A stretch of DNA of 64,000 nt from Litoditis marina (lineage: Eukaryota; Nematoda; Chromadorea; Rhabditida; Rhabditidae), in contig OZ038434.1 in assembly GCA_964036275.1 (NCBI GenBank), forward strand, positions 4,982,560 to 5,046,559, read 5' to 3'. A program made the position numbers and the translations under genes. Positions 47,701 to 59,700 of this stretch are shown here, piece by piece (within the stretch, counting starts at the first letter, position 1; each line of letters opens with the position of its first letter). The notes beneath the pieces were generated by a model. It saw only the letters and a list, made by a program, of their open reading frames with translations. It ran no database searches and was not told the DNA's origin.

Positions 47701-50700
47701 TACTTCAGAGCCAAACGCTTTCTTCGAATGATCAAGGTGGGCCCTGCGAATGACTTGTCTGCATAGCCAGGACACACTGCACAATAGAAAGTATTCTTTG
47801 TAGTTTGTTGCAAAAATGGATCAAACTACGAACACATCGGGATAGTACATAGTTTTCCGTATAGTTTTGCATAGCGTAGTTTTCATAGTTTTCCGCATAG
47901 TCCGCATAGTTTTTCCACGCCCGTGTTTTATGCGCAGCATTTTCTTAGTTATAGACCGATTGTTGAGTCGTCTCACTATGCGTAGCAGTCAGTTGTCCGT
48001 ATAATCAGATTGAATCGAAAAATGGGCTCATTTTTCTTTTCTCTATTATCGGCGAAAATTATATACTGTGATGGAAAATCTTTCGGGTTTCACGTACTTG
48101 AATAGCGACCGGGTTTCCTTTTCTGAAGAATAGTAGACCTTACAGCGTCAGCTTTTCAGGAATGTATGCAAATGGCTCGATCACAAGGAATCGTGCCGCA
48201 CCACCAGCTGCCAGCTACCGGCGACACTGAAGCCACCAGCCGACCCGCTCCTTTCCGGAATGACGTCATTAGCCGGCTGTCAACTGCTGATCCCAGAAAT
48301 GACGTCATTAGCCGGCTGTCAACTGCGGAGGTGTCCTCAATGGACCAGCACACGTACATTGTGTTCGAGCGGGTTGGGGACGACAATGCGGATGGACGCC
48401 TTCCTGTAGGTTTTCATTATTATTTTGTAGTTCGATGTCGTGCAAAAATTACTTTGAAGCCTGAAACTATACACTTTTCGGCTATTCGTACAAATCTTTT
48501 AGATTTTGTGTGCAACACGTTCACATCGACTACTCAGTAATAATATTTTTTTAAAAATTATGTTCTCGTTGAGTCGAATGCCATCTCTAGAACATCAACT
48601 ATCCTTCTCATGAACATTTTTGTGAGACGCGTCTTGTATATATCATTTCGATATGGGTTCGTAACTTATTAGAAAGTCACATTATTTGATGAAATTACAG
48701 GTCTGTCCCGGTTCGGAGCACAGTGCGGACGTGCTCACCAACTGTGGTGAGGGAGAGGCAGAAGACTCGGAGGTAGCAGACAGTCAGACGGTCGGTGTGA
48801 ATGAGGGCGGACAAGTCAGCAGCGCCGAGTGAGTTTCACTGCCATTTTGTTCGAATCTGACCTCAAACCTCATGATATGACATGAATCTCACATTATAAT
48901 CAATAGGTGGGATAGTGTCGGTTAAACGGCTGGATGAGTTAAGCATGCCCCCATGAGAAAAAGCGAGTAGTTATAGGTCCCCTGTAAAATTCTCGCAATT
49001 GTGAAGAATAATTTTTTCAATTTTCGGTGAATTTCTTTTTTTTAAAGGAAGAGGGGTCGTAACCGGCGGTAGGGTCGGTCAAGTTTTTCGTCACCCCTGT
49101 ACCAGCAGGTATATTCTGTTTTTTTTCAGATCGGACCTCCATGTTGAACGAGTTGTCGGGCATCCTGCTGATTTGACGTCAGAGGAACATGATGAGCGCT
49201 TAGTGAAGGGATTGGAGGCTTTACAACGAGTCCTCCGAATCAATGCCGCTACTAAAATCCAAGTAAGATATCTCAATGCTTTTAAGTGAACCTAGTTTTT
49301 TCTTGGTGTTTAAGTAGAACGATTATGGGGACCAATCCCGTGTCGGTTCTTTGAACTGCAATTGAACAATGTATTGCACCTTCAAGGACTGAAGCGTTGG
49401 GATCGGACCACAAAATCGTCCTTATTTAAAAGCAAAATCTGTCTTTTGATATCAGGGCACATGTTTTACTTCTAATTCGATACGAGACCGCTCCAACAGC
49501 TTTGTCAGCTAGTTCTCTTCGCCCCAGATTGTGTTGGGGTAAATTGCCCACATAGATTACACATTAGATAGTGATTAGTGATGTAGATATTTCAGATATG
49601 GGTTCCAGTTTGGTTTCAGCACCAGAGAGTAAATGGTTGACGGTTAAGGGTGGACGTTTTGAAACATTCTTCTGTGTGTTACTTATTTTGCTGATAATTA
49701 TGACTATATGTGTTTTCCAGTGCTGGTATCGTTGTGGGTTGGCGAGAAAGGCGTTGGAAAGACGTAGACAGTCGGTGAGGGAAGAAGCGGAGAGAGAGGA
49801 GGCTGAGAGACAACGAGAGGAAGATGAAAGACTCCGCCAGCTGGAAGAAGACGAGAGGCGCAGACAGCTAGAGGAAGATGAGAGGCGCAGACAGCTGGAG
49901 GAGGAGGAGAGACGCCGACATGCCAAGGAAGAAGAGAAACGCAGACAGCTAGAGGAAGAAGAGAAGCGTAGACAGTTTGAGGAAGATGAGAGGCGCAGGC
50001 AGCTGGAGGAAGATGAGAGAAGGATGGAGCAGGAATCGGAGAGACGGCGAGAAGAAGAAGAGAGACTCAGACAACTAGAGGAGGAAGAGAGGATCCGACA
50101 GCTGGAGGAGCAAGAGAGGCTCCGACAGCTGGAAGAAGAAAGGAGACGCACACAGCTGGAGGAGGAAGAGAGGAGGCTCAAAGCAGAGACTGCCAGGCGG
50201 TTAGAAGAGGAGATGGCCAGGAAGCAGCTAGAGAACCGAGCAGCCACTATCATTCAGGTATCTATAAGGTTCAAAAATATATATCTTTTGTTCAGTAGTC
50301 TTAGGGTGTTCCAACAAACGTAGTTCAAGAAAACTACCATCCTGTTCACTATTATAGTATGTAGAGGTTTGTATGATTGGAATATATATTATACTTCCAT
50401 TCCTTGTGCAATTTCAGTGTGCATACCGCAAATTCGTTGCTCGCCGGGAGTTCGCGCACCGGAGAGAAGAATCAGCCCGACGTGAGGCTGCCATCAAAGT
50501 TCAGGTGAATATGGCATTTATTGATTGTGAGTATGAAACATCCACTAGGTTATGTCAAGTATATACCTTTTCTTCCGTAAATTTAGGTATTCCACAAATT
50601 TATTGTGCTTGTAAGTTCAGGGAAAGAAAGGAAAATTTACAGTAGTATGTAGAGGTTTGTATGATTGAAACATAGATTATCCTGTCGTTAATAGTTCCGA

Positions 50701-53700
50701 TTTCAGTGTGCATACCGCGTTTTCGTGGCTCGCCGGAAGTTCGCTCATCGAAGAGAAGAATCGGCTCGGCGTGAGAAAGCTGCTATCAGAATTCAGGTAA
50801 ATATAGATGTTTATGATTGTGAGTAAATATGTACTAGGTTATAAAAATTGTCATGGAGTTTAGTTTTCATATCTCCGTCTGGTATTTCTTTTTATTCCGA
50901 AAAGAAAATTCTATAGAAAGTTTCGTCCTTTTTCGGTCATTTCTGTTGGAGACTGGTTCGCTTGTTATTCTGATCAGTTTCCTTGCTTGCAGAGGTTCGT
51001 TCGTCAACGCAAGGCTCGTCTGCTCGTTCAGTTGCAGCAGCAAGAAGCGGTACGACGTCTACACGCTGTCACAGTCATACAGGTAAACATTCCTTTGTTT
51101 CTCACGAATGAGGGTAACCATACTCCAGTAAAGTTGTCATAATAGCTGGCAAATTTCCGGAAAGTTTTTGAAGATCGAAAAATATTTTTCTAGAAAGTAG
51201 GCACATCTAAATGATAAGAATGCGGTTCCTTTGTTGTTAATTGATATAATTTGAACTAGATTAAACATCATCATTCATATATTACATCGGTTGCAGAAAT
51301 ACGTGCGAGGTTTTTCGGCACGTCGTCAGCTGCCCGTCCTCTTGGAAGATCGCCGGAAATTTATTGACAATGTGATCACGATTCAGGTGAGGGAAATTCT
51401 TGTCAATTACAAATCCAATCACAAATCTTTCGCGAATCTCATTTGTAGTTTGATCTGCGTGCACAGCTCTATTCTTGATTCAAGACCACAGGAATCAAAC
51501 TACAAAGACATCCACTGGATTCTGTTCACCCCTGACATTTCTCTGTTTCACCCCGAAACCACCCCTGTTTTAGCAGGGGCCAAACCGCGGTCTGGCCCCT
51601 GCTAAGACAGGGAGAAAACAGAGGAATTTCTGGGGGAAATCAGAGAAATCTCAGTGATGAAAGAGAGAAATTACGGGTTGCTTCAGAACATAATATAAAC
51701 GAATATTTTAGAAAATAAACATTTTTTTTCATTATCTAAAAGACAATATCAAAAACATTTTGTAAATTTTTACATTAATTTATTAACCCTGCAGTTAATA
51801 ATTAAGTACTCTTCCATTATAAATCATATATGATACGATTTCAAACTCAGAGTGAAACGACAAACGGCGGCCAGCCACGTCTGGCGGTGCGCCGTATCTA
51901 GTACGGGTTGGCTCTAATGTGTGCAGAACAGCTGATCGAGCCAGCTACTCTGGTGCGCCGCGCGCGAAATCGCTGTTTTCACCCCGCCACATCCCTGCTA
52001 ATGATTGCTTTATAATATCCCGTACATATCCCTGAAATACCTCCGGTATTTCCCTACTAAAAATTTCAAAGTAAGTGCTGGTAAATTACCGGGAAATCAC
52101 CCTGAATTATCCCTGATCTACCCCGATTTTCCCCCTACTTTCTCTCAGAAATTTCAGTGAAAATTTTCTCTCTGTTCTGTCAGGGAAGTCCAACTACCTA
52201 TGTCCTAACAGAAAAATATTCCTTCTTGCTGCCTATAAACTACTCGAACTGTTTCAATTGTCTCAATTTAGGCGCATGTCCGTGGTCATCTAGCTCGTCG
52301 ACAGCTAGCTGCCAATATTCGCCAATTGGCGCAGACGGAAGAGCAGCCGGTGGTAGCAGAACAGTTAGCACAACAACCGGTTGGTGATAACAATAGTATA
52401 ATCTACCATTCATATAGAACACTTTGGGTACACTTACGAAGTTATCTATGACTGTTATGTGATGCAAACATTAAATTTTGTCGACATTTTTTGAACATGT
52501 CTATTCCGTTTCGACGCGAGCGACGCGATTGCATCACCATTCTGGCAAACTGTTTATTCGCCGTATACCTAAGAAAGAGTTATAGTAACGAAACGCTTAG
52601 AATTCTGGTCCCTTTCAAGCATCGACGTGCCCTATATTTAATTTCACTAAAGTGTTGTTTGAGTTACTGTGGGCAAGCTTTCATTCATCTGAACTGCCTG
52701 AAGATTGCCTGCTTATCTTTGCTAATCAAGTTATTGGCAAGGAACAAAGTCATCAGATTGTTATATTAACCCGAGTTGACTTCAACTACATAGAGGAAAA
52801 ACGCTTTTATGACGGGTTATGCAATAAAAAGGCATAACATTTTCTCTGTAATGGGCAGGTTAACTGATATTACGTAATACTGCTTAATGCCTGTCGTTTG
52901 TGCTTAGGTCCAGAAAATTTCGATTCGCGGTCTTTTCAACGAGGTTCGTCGCCTAAAGGCCCAACAGAACTCCCTTGCTTCTCTCCTTCAGGTTATTTTG
53001 TTGCTTTACTGCACTGCACCCGCACCACCACTATCTCCAGCTGTTTTGCTTTCCCTTGAGCCAACGAAACGAAAAAAAACATTCAGAAGGTGTTATAGTA
53101 TTATAACGACTAAGATCTATAGTGATTACAATTACAATGGTATTTTGTTTTGTTATGCATTTCAAATTAAAAGCAAGGTAAGGTAAGTCAGCGGCTGTCG
53201 CGTTCTGCTCCTCCTTTCAAAAGTTTGTTTCAATAAGAGCAGCTCCCGGATTCTTTCTCTACTCATTTATTGGATTCTGCCTGGACATTGGACAGAATGT
53301 GTTTCGAGTCACGAAATTTGTCGTTTAACTCAGATTGGTCATTTGAGGATTCTTAGAACTTACCTAATTGCACACGTATCAGTCGCCTACTGAACTACTT
53401 AACATTGGGTCACCAACCGTCAAGTTCCTGTGTGGGGGTATTTCATCAACTGGTTACAACTTGTTAATGATCCAATTTGCAGAGATTGCAACGACAGCGC
53501 CCTTCCAAGGATAGTCAAACGGCGGCCGCAGTTTCTATCCAGGTTCGTGATTTTTTTCGAAGATACCTCTCTGTCTCTATTGTTCTTCTTTTAGGGCCAA
53601 CTGAAACAAGAAGTTGTATTCCTACACGCATTTTCACAATGAAAACTACCTTCACTTCAAACTTTGAGTAGTCGCAGTGCGCCAAACGATTAACAGAGTC

Positions 53701-55777
53701 ACAACCGATGACAGATTAGGAATATCGTAAACAATCGAGCAACTTGAATCAATGTTTATCAATGTAATCAGATGAGGAACTTGAATAAGTACCTATTAAT
53801 GTAATCAACTTTATATTCATTCTAGATTCATTCTAGAGCTGGTGGCGAGGCTTGCGTGTTCGTCGTTCGTTGGTCGCCGCCGTGGCCGCTCGCAATGACG
53901 TCATGCTGGAGTATGTGGGCAGAATGGTCGAACAGGAGGGAGCTGTGCCCGATATCGACGAGGCGCGAAAACCCGCATTCGAAAGGTAATCAAAATCAAT
54001 ATGTTTATTTAGTTTTGCTTGATTTTAATCCTGTCTCGAGTGTCTGTAAATAATCTTATCATCTCGCAAAACCTGTTTCGGTAGAGCTCTGTGCTCTTCT
54101 CCAAACTTAGCTGAGCTTCGGGCTACTTTTTGCTGGAAAGTGGTCATTTTCGAAATGACACAAGAAGGTTAGGACTTGTGTGGAGACATTAAAGCAATAA
54201 GAATTTCTCTAGTGGGAAAAGATAATTGTATCCCATTACACTATGAAGTTATTTGTTATCAGGCTGTCTATTTGGGGGGCTCGCCTGTTCTCTACCATCA
54301 CAACAGATGCTCTCATCTCGGCTCAAGGCATCGGTCAGTTTTGTTTCATGTTAATCTGCTTTTTTTATTCAAACTGTTTTTCTAATCGAAATTGTCTCAA
54401 ATACAATCAAATTTGTCTTCAATGAGTCTTTTTTGGTTTGTGAAGTGTAAAAAACACATGAAATAAGAATTTGAGATGCAACCTCGTTGCATGTATAAAA
54501 TGTTCTTGTTATAAATGACCAACCCTGTCCCAGCTGGTTTCATTTTGTGTTCTGTTTCAGTGTTTCAGAATAACTTTTTTTGTCAAAAACGGTTTTGTTA
54601 TAATCGAAATCGGTCTTTGATGTATATTAAGTTTATGAAGATGTGAAATGTCGATAGAAGTTGCTAACTCTCAGCTGGCTCCATTTGTCGTGCTGTTCCA
54701 GATCGTTTAACGGCCTTGTCCCCTCTGCTACTGCATGAGTTCATCTGCAACCAGCGTGGCTTGGATATCTGGCTGGACCGAATGGAGTCGCTCGATCGTG
54801 GACCGGCCATGACCGAAATTGCGGCGGTACTCGTCCAGATTATGCAGCGAATCCTGGAAGTAAGTGAACAAATATTTTTTTACTTACCGATTTATTCATT
54901 CACGTCGCTTCGTTACGAGGCAGTGATCATTGTGTAAGCATATCTTGCCAATTTTTTCAAGCTTTCACGCTTTATTCATTTATCTACATTCAAAGAATGT
55001 GGTACTCGCTCGTCAGATATAGAGGTACACGTTTTCTATGCTTTTTCGTCTCTTGCAATTTTTTGTTGCCGAAAACTACTGTATCTTGATTTCAGAGCGA
55101 GGATCCTCGTATCATTGCCGCAACTGAACCCCACGTGAAGGATTTGGTCAAGGTCTGCTTCCACACGTCGCACGCCTATCATAAGTAAGTTACTCTCTCT
55201 GCCTCTTTCTCTCTACTCTCTCTTTCTCTCTCGGTCTCCCTCTCTCTCTCTGTTTCTCTACTCTCTCTCTCCACTTCATCATTACAGACTGATGTCTATC
55301 GTCTGTCCGTCTGTCCAGTCTCTCCTCTACCTCTGGTCTCGCCCCGCCGCCCGACCTTTCTTTGACAGAGCCTCCTTCTACCTGAGCCAGGCTGAAAAAC
55401 GGTAGGTTATTTCAGAATGTGACAAAATTTGCTTTGTAGTTTGATGTATGATCTCCACATTAACTGAACAAATGTGAGATCAAACAGACACAATAAGGCA
55501 TTCTATACAGTATAGGCTCGCTTTCAAAATGTTCTACTTAGCCGTTTTACCATGACTGAAATGGCGGCTTTCGGGTAACCAGATATGGTTATATCATGAG
55601 TATGATGACGGTTTTGGAGATAGAATAGAATAGATGTGTAGGGATAACGTTATACCAGAGAAAAATGATGATTTTGGGTTACACTTTAATTTCAGTATGG
55701 GTCGACTACCCCCCACCGATGCCCGTCTAGTACTGACGAATCGTTTGAGACAAGCCATCCAACAAAACGTCCAGTGA
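39441..55777 (+). CDS. aspm-1: ASPM / abnormal spindle protein, complete
   Basis: Thirty-seven exons: 39441-39496, 39995-40088, 40568-40726, 41026-41122, 41371-41471, 41765-41870, 42188-42315, 42659-42788, 43011-43143, 43313-43419, 43687-43758, 44055-44184, 44502-44649, 44950-45057, 45369-45436, 45803-45933, 46230-46309, 46612-46761, 47074-47199, 47578-47736, 48160-48405, 48701-48828, 49130-49262, 49721-50257, 50418-50504, 50707-50796, 50993-51082, 51297-51386, 52272-52379, 52908-52991, 53483-53542, 53837-53985, 54263-54333, 54702-54859, 55096-55184, 55288-55401, 55696-55777; 1532 aa. Calponin-homology region about 370-740 (FHPAWLHLGLET, FDDFDYVVDSFSSLSDGVVL), IQ motifs from 743 (AATRIQRYFRAKRF), an ER/K helix 941-1100, further IQ motifs to about 1325, and a helical-repeat C-terminus. 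It binds calmodulin and focuses spindle poles. No ASH domain is visible in the short N-terminus. The intron after 45933 is GC-AG. The first two exons are less certain. Confidence 0.93.
40116..40282. mobile_element. MITE, ACACCAGTAAGGT family
   Basis: Well-preserved copy with ends ACACCAGCAAGGTTGTCCGA and TGGACCTTACTGGTGTA in ASPM intron 2. Confidence 0.8.
41631..41750. mobile_element. MITE, AGGACGATTATGTGG family, copy 4
   Basis: Ends AAGGACGATTTTGTGGTCCA and TGGTCCACATAATCGTCCTA, inner arms TTTAAACTGCAAT and ATTGCAGTTCAAA. It ends about 14 bases before an ASPM exon (41765), close to the branch-point region. Confidence 0.85.
42514..42600. mobile_element. Short MITE, TTTGTAGTTTGATC family
   Basis: Arms TATGTAGTTTGATCTCG and AGATCAAACTACAAAGAC, with internal GATACACGTCATAA shared with the copy at 60501. 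In an ASPM intron. A half-eroded sister lies at 42021-42107. Confidence 0.75.
43447..43560. mobile_element. Partial MITE, ACACCAGTAAGGT family
   Basis: The left end TACACCAGTATGCTCCGAAT and the AAACACGTGAAAGATGATGA block match the family. The right terminus is missing. In an ASPM intron. Confidence 0.5.
44718..44803. repeat. (CT)n microsatellite, about 80 bp
   Basis: Almost uninterrupted CT dinucleotides in an ASPM intron, ending in a short TATATATA run. It keeps artificial Ser-Leu frames open. A looser CT-rich tract recurs at 55194-55270 in a later intron. Confidence 0.95.
47797..47839. mobile_element. Minimal TTTGTAGTTTGATC-family hairpin
   Basis: Arms CTTTGTAGTTTG and ATCAAACTACGAA are separated by under 20 bases; the shortest copy of the family. 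In an ASPM intron. Confidence 0.6.
49310..49430. mobile_element. MITE, AGGACGATTATGTGG family, copy 5
   Basis: Left end GAACGATTATGGGGACCAAT, right end GATCGGACCACAAAATCGTC. The most diverged copy of the five, in the ASPM intron before the ER/K-rich exon. Confidence 0.8.
50357..50850 (+). repeat. Tandem duplication of an IQ-motif exon with its flanking intron
   Basis: Exons 50418-50504 and 50707-50796 are near-identical (both CAYR.FVARR.FAHRREESARR). The preceding intron ends share GTATGTAGAGGTTTGTATGA, and the following intron starts share TTTATGATTGTGAGTA-like sequence. The unit is about 290 bp. This is a genomic tandem duplication. Confidence 0.9.
51441..51510. mobile_element. Short MITE, TTTGTAGTTTGATC family
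   Basis: Arms TTTGTAGTTTGATCTGCG and GGAATCAAACTACAAAGAC in an ASPM intron, just upstream of the hairpin at 51540. Confidence 0.7.
51540..51625. repeat. Long hairpin in ASPM intron
   Basis: CCCTGTTTTAGCAGGGGCCA pairs with TGGCCCCTGCTAAGACAGGG, with outer arms CTCTGTTT and AAACAGAG. It is the left part of a 51530-52190 stretch rich in CCCTG/GGGAAAT motifs that probably represents one inserted element. Confidence 0.75.
55431..55491. mobile_element. Short MITE, TTTGTAGTTTGATC family
   Basis: Arms CTTTGTAGTTTGATGTATG and GAGATCAAACAGACACA in the last ASPM intron. Confidence 0.6.
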
Positions 55778-56731
55778 TATCCTTTGGATACTGTAATATT
55801 CGTCTGTCTGTCTGTAGAATAGGTTTCGATATTTGTTCGGAATGTTACGTGTTTTAGTGGCTTTGCTGAATTGGATCTTTTCTGTGCATATCAATTGTGA
55901 GTTCATTGTTTGAATATTATACATAAAGAATTATTAGTTGTGCCATGTCAATTTGTATTCTCAAAAATTGAATAGTATTCAACAATCAGAATGCCATGCT
56001 AACAATATTAGAGTTTTTTTCATTGAACTCAAATGGAGGAATGACACTATTTATTCTAGGAGAATATACACAATTTCCTCGGGAACTACATCTGCATCAA
56101 ATGTTTCTGCTGTCAAGAGAATACTATACTGGTAGTCAACTGTGAAAGACGTAAAGCAAGTTGAACACAGCAGAATTTAGAAACGTGCAGTGACAAAGTG
56201 CACGTTGCCTCATTAGAATGCTAACTTCACGTGACAATTCAATTTACTTCTAGTATATAGCACAACCAGAGAATTTCTAAATCATGTAATTGAAGCCTGC
56301 TCGGTGATGAGACACGTCCATACCAACAAAGTCAACAATTAGAATGCAAGTGCGTAGTACATTATCTCTGAGCTAATTGATGGTTTCGAGATTAACTTTG
56401 ACCTGAGCATGTAACTGTTTAATTAGGAAAGCGTAGTTTCCTTCCACATATTCACAGTTGCTTATGCCTTGCATTTTAGTTGAACGATTTGTACGGAAGC
56501 ACTGTAAACGTTTCAACGAAAACTTGGTGTATTTCTACCACAATGCCAAAACAAGTTGTCGTTTTTGGTAAAAAGTACCCTAATTGGTTCATAGACAAAA
56601 AACGTATTTGTTGAACTCAATACTATAGAACAAACACAGCACAAAATCTTCAATCGTACTGTGTAAAAACCACGTAAAACGGATAGGGGTATGATACAAG
56701 TGTAATCAGAAGTATGTAATAGGTTATTCAA
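55778..56731. other. Convergent intergenic region ASPM / receptor gene
   Basis: The 3' ends of ASPM (plus) and the receptor gene (minus) face each other over about 950 bases of AT-rich DNA. I found no unambiguous AATAAA on either strand close to the stops, no RNA gene and no recognisable repeat. Confidence 0.45.
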
Positions 56732-59700
56732 CTATTTCCAGGCGGCATGTAGTTGTTGGAAGTAGTTGGCCGTCTGCCCGGCGGTTGGTTCTACATTTGT
56801 CTGTGTCGTGGAGGAAAATCGGAATAGAGACAAGAAAGTCTGTCTCCATTTGTCACAGGAAAGGGTCAGAAGAAGAAAGAATAACCCCGACATACTGAAA
56901 ACACAATGTATACTTAGAATGAAGTGCTCAGTAGAATATGTACTCACAATTGTTCCGACCCTGCTATATTATGCTTATGTCTAGCGACACGTGTACTGGT
57001 TTGAATTGAAAAAAAAAAACTAGTGAGCAGTGTAGACTTGTAGGTTAGTGGTCATGTAAAACGTGTCAAACACAGTCTAGAACGTGTAGTGATCGAGTTC
57101 AAGATTTGTGATAGTTTTATTTTTGTACTTTTGTGAGTTGTACGTCGGCATGTTACCCATAATCCTACAAATGAGAAACATAAAATGGAAATTATGGTTA
57201 CCTAGAAGTATAAATATGAACAAGTTGGATTTGTGACGATGAAGTTGAAACTTGGAATAACACAACTAGGAGAACAATTAGAATCACTACCACCACAGAT
57301 GAAAGCAGTACGCACGTTCTCAGCACCTGAAACATCACCAGAATGATGGAACATAGTCAGTTTTTCATCGATCAAGTCCCATTGGTAAACTTTGGTTTGT
57401 TTTTACAGGCGTCACACTTTATACCTGATTTTCTACAGTACTACGTTGAAAACGCTGTTTTTCAAATGGTGTAGGGAGCTATAGTCGTCGTCAACGGAAA
57501 GGCGGGAGAGTACTGTATATCTCACTTTCCGCTGTATAAGCACACATGTCTTCGATTCCACAGATTGCAGGATAAGTGCTATTTTAACGCAGTGGTTATA
57601 GCGCCCTGCTACGAAACTTTTGCTCGCTGGTTCGATTTCGACGAGAGACAGAACTTTATAAATTTGGCGCTCACTCTACCGACTGAACATTTCTGCCCCA
57701 AGAGATGTGGCCTGGGGTAGGAAGGCGACTGAGAGACATGTTGTGTTTTCAGAGCGAAAACTAGTGCAAATTATTTGATAGACTATACGTTTGTTTTCCA
57801 TTCTTCTAAGCAGTTTTTAATACCTTGAAAATGCGAATATTCTCGCACAGCTGAAACTGTTTGCTGAGAGAATACTTCTGGAATCGGTTCGAGTCTCCGA
57901 TTCGTCGCAACTTTGCGACGTTGTACTTGAAGAGGGCGATGTAACCCTGAATGATTCTATGTGGTGCAAAATTTTCGCTATATGATGAGAGGTTGCTCAG
58001 AAAAGAGCTCACCAATGAACACTACTCTCTGTTCAGATTTACTGTATTTGATGCAATTCAAGAACGTACAAGTGTTTGCAGGCCATAAATTAGAATTAGG
58101 GTTGAACAAGGACAGGTTCGAGTTCACTTTGCGTTTTAAGTTTTGATTTGGTATTTGGTGTCAAGTTTTAAAGTAGTCCGTCGATCTTGAAATTCCAGAT
58201 TATGGTCAAATTCTAGAATCGACTTTGAATTAAAAACCCCATCAGACATCATTACCACTACTTCTGCTACCGTAGCCGAATCATATCAGTTCCTGTTCTT
58301 TCTTATCTGCATGAAGTTCCTTGATGAAAGACCCACAATTTGATAACGATGATCAATTAAAAGTACAAATTGATAACTACCGCAGAAGTTTTTTGTACCG
58401 TTGGTCTTGGGTTCAGTTCCTCTCAGAGACACCTCTTTTTGCACAAGTGATCCCAGACCATTTCAATGAATGTTCTGTTTCCCTTGACTTACTATGAATG
58501 AAATAGAGGCAATTACTCCTAAGATAGCTGCCGGGATATAGTAGCTGATTAGTTGATACGTGATCAAAGTCGATATTACAGCTGCAGATGATACTACTAT
58601 CAAGATTAGAATGATTGAGATATACAGACGTCTACTTTTCTCATAGTCGTCCAGATAGTAGGTGGCGATGGAACTGAAAAACGTAGTTGTACTACATGCC
58701 CTTTTTTAAACTTTTTTTTCCCTGTTTTCTCTATGTCTCTCACATGCTTGCATGTAAGTAAATCAATCAATGCAGTAAAATAAACAATCATGAAGAAATA
58801 CAGATCAGGCACAGGGTTGGATTTTTTCAAAGTCCGTGTATCAAGTTCATACTACAACAAAATAATCGGTCATTTCCCATACAGTGAACAGAAACATCTC
58901 TTGACCTGCGGTAGAATACGGTTGAATTGCCCTTTCTGCCCGCCGGGAATGTTTTCTTTAAACCCTTAAGAAAGACTGATTCGCCTAATTATATGTGGGC
59001 GCTGGGATATTCGTGCACACGGCCTGCGAGAAGTGGCACACAGACGCTTCTCGGTACGAATATAGAGCAACTCATTGAGCTCACTGGCATACGACAACGT
59101 TTACACACTCTTCCATATTTGTGTTTGAGAATTCTTCTGTGTTCTCTACTCACCGTTCGACGACAACAGCGGCGACAGCGAACGATGCTTCGTACATGTA
59201 GAATACGTAGTACATGCTGGCAGCTACCAGCGGGGTTGGGGCTGTACGGTCTAAAACACAATTATGAAAGCGGGCTTTGCCGTCGCAGAAATAAGATAGT
59301 ATACTGTACACGTCATTTTCTGCTGTGCACAAACTTCCAATTTCACTGCACTGTTAGAGCATTAGTAGAATTCGTCAGAACAGTTGTTTCGTCAACTTGT
59401 AGTTAATCACAAATTCGGGGTTTAAAAAGCTAACTGATTTATTTTAATACAGTGTTGTTGATCAAACGAACCTTTGAACGATACTAGTCTTGTTTCATAT
59501 AATATCACAACGACTCGAGAGAGTAGAGAGCAATAGGTTGATACAGAGACCATCAACATTAAAATCGTGAGATTCGGGTGGAAAGTGTTCGCCGCAACAA
59601 AGGAGTACACGAAAATCGTCACCCATATGACGCCTAACTGAAAATGGTTGGCATATTTTAGCTGGAATGTTATAAAAAACAGTTTTCGACATCGTACACG

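Noticed and set aside
49564..50253. 229-codon Ser/Leu-rich minus-strand frame
   Set aside because: Antisense shadow of the ER/K-rich ASPM exon. The opposite strand of GAG/AGA-rich codons is automatically open.
54072..54172. Candidate ASPM exon starting after TTTCGGTAG
   Set aside because: It is in phase, but it resembles MITE sequence (GGGCTACTTTTTG..GGAAAGTGG), and the frame also joins directly from 53985 to 54263.
58927..59406. 159-codon plus-strand frame
   Set aside because: It lies antisense across receptor exon 59154-59250 and its introns. The minus-strand model explains the open frame.
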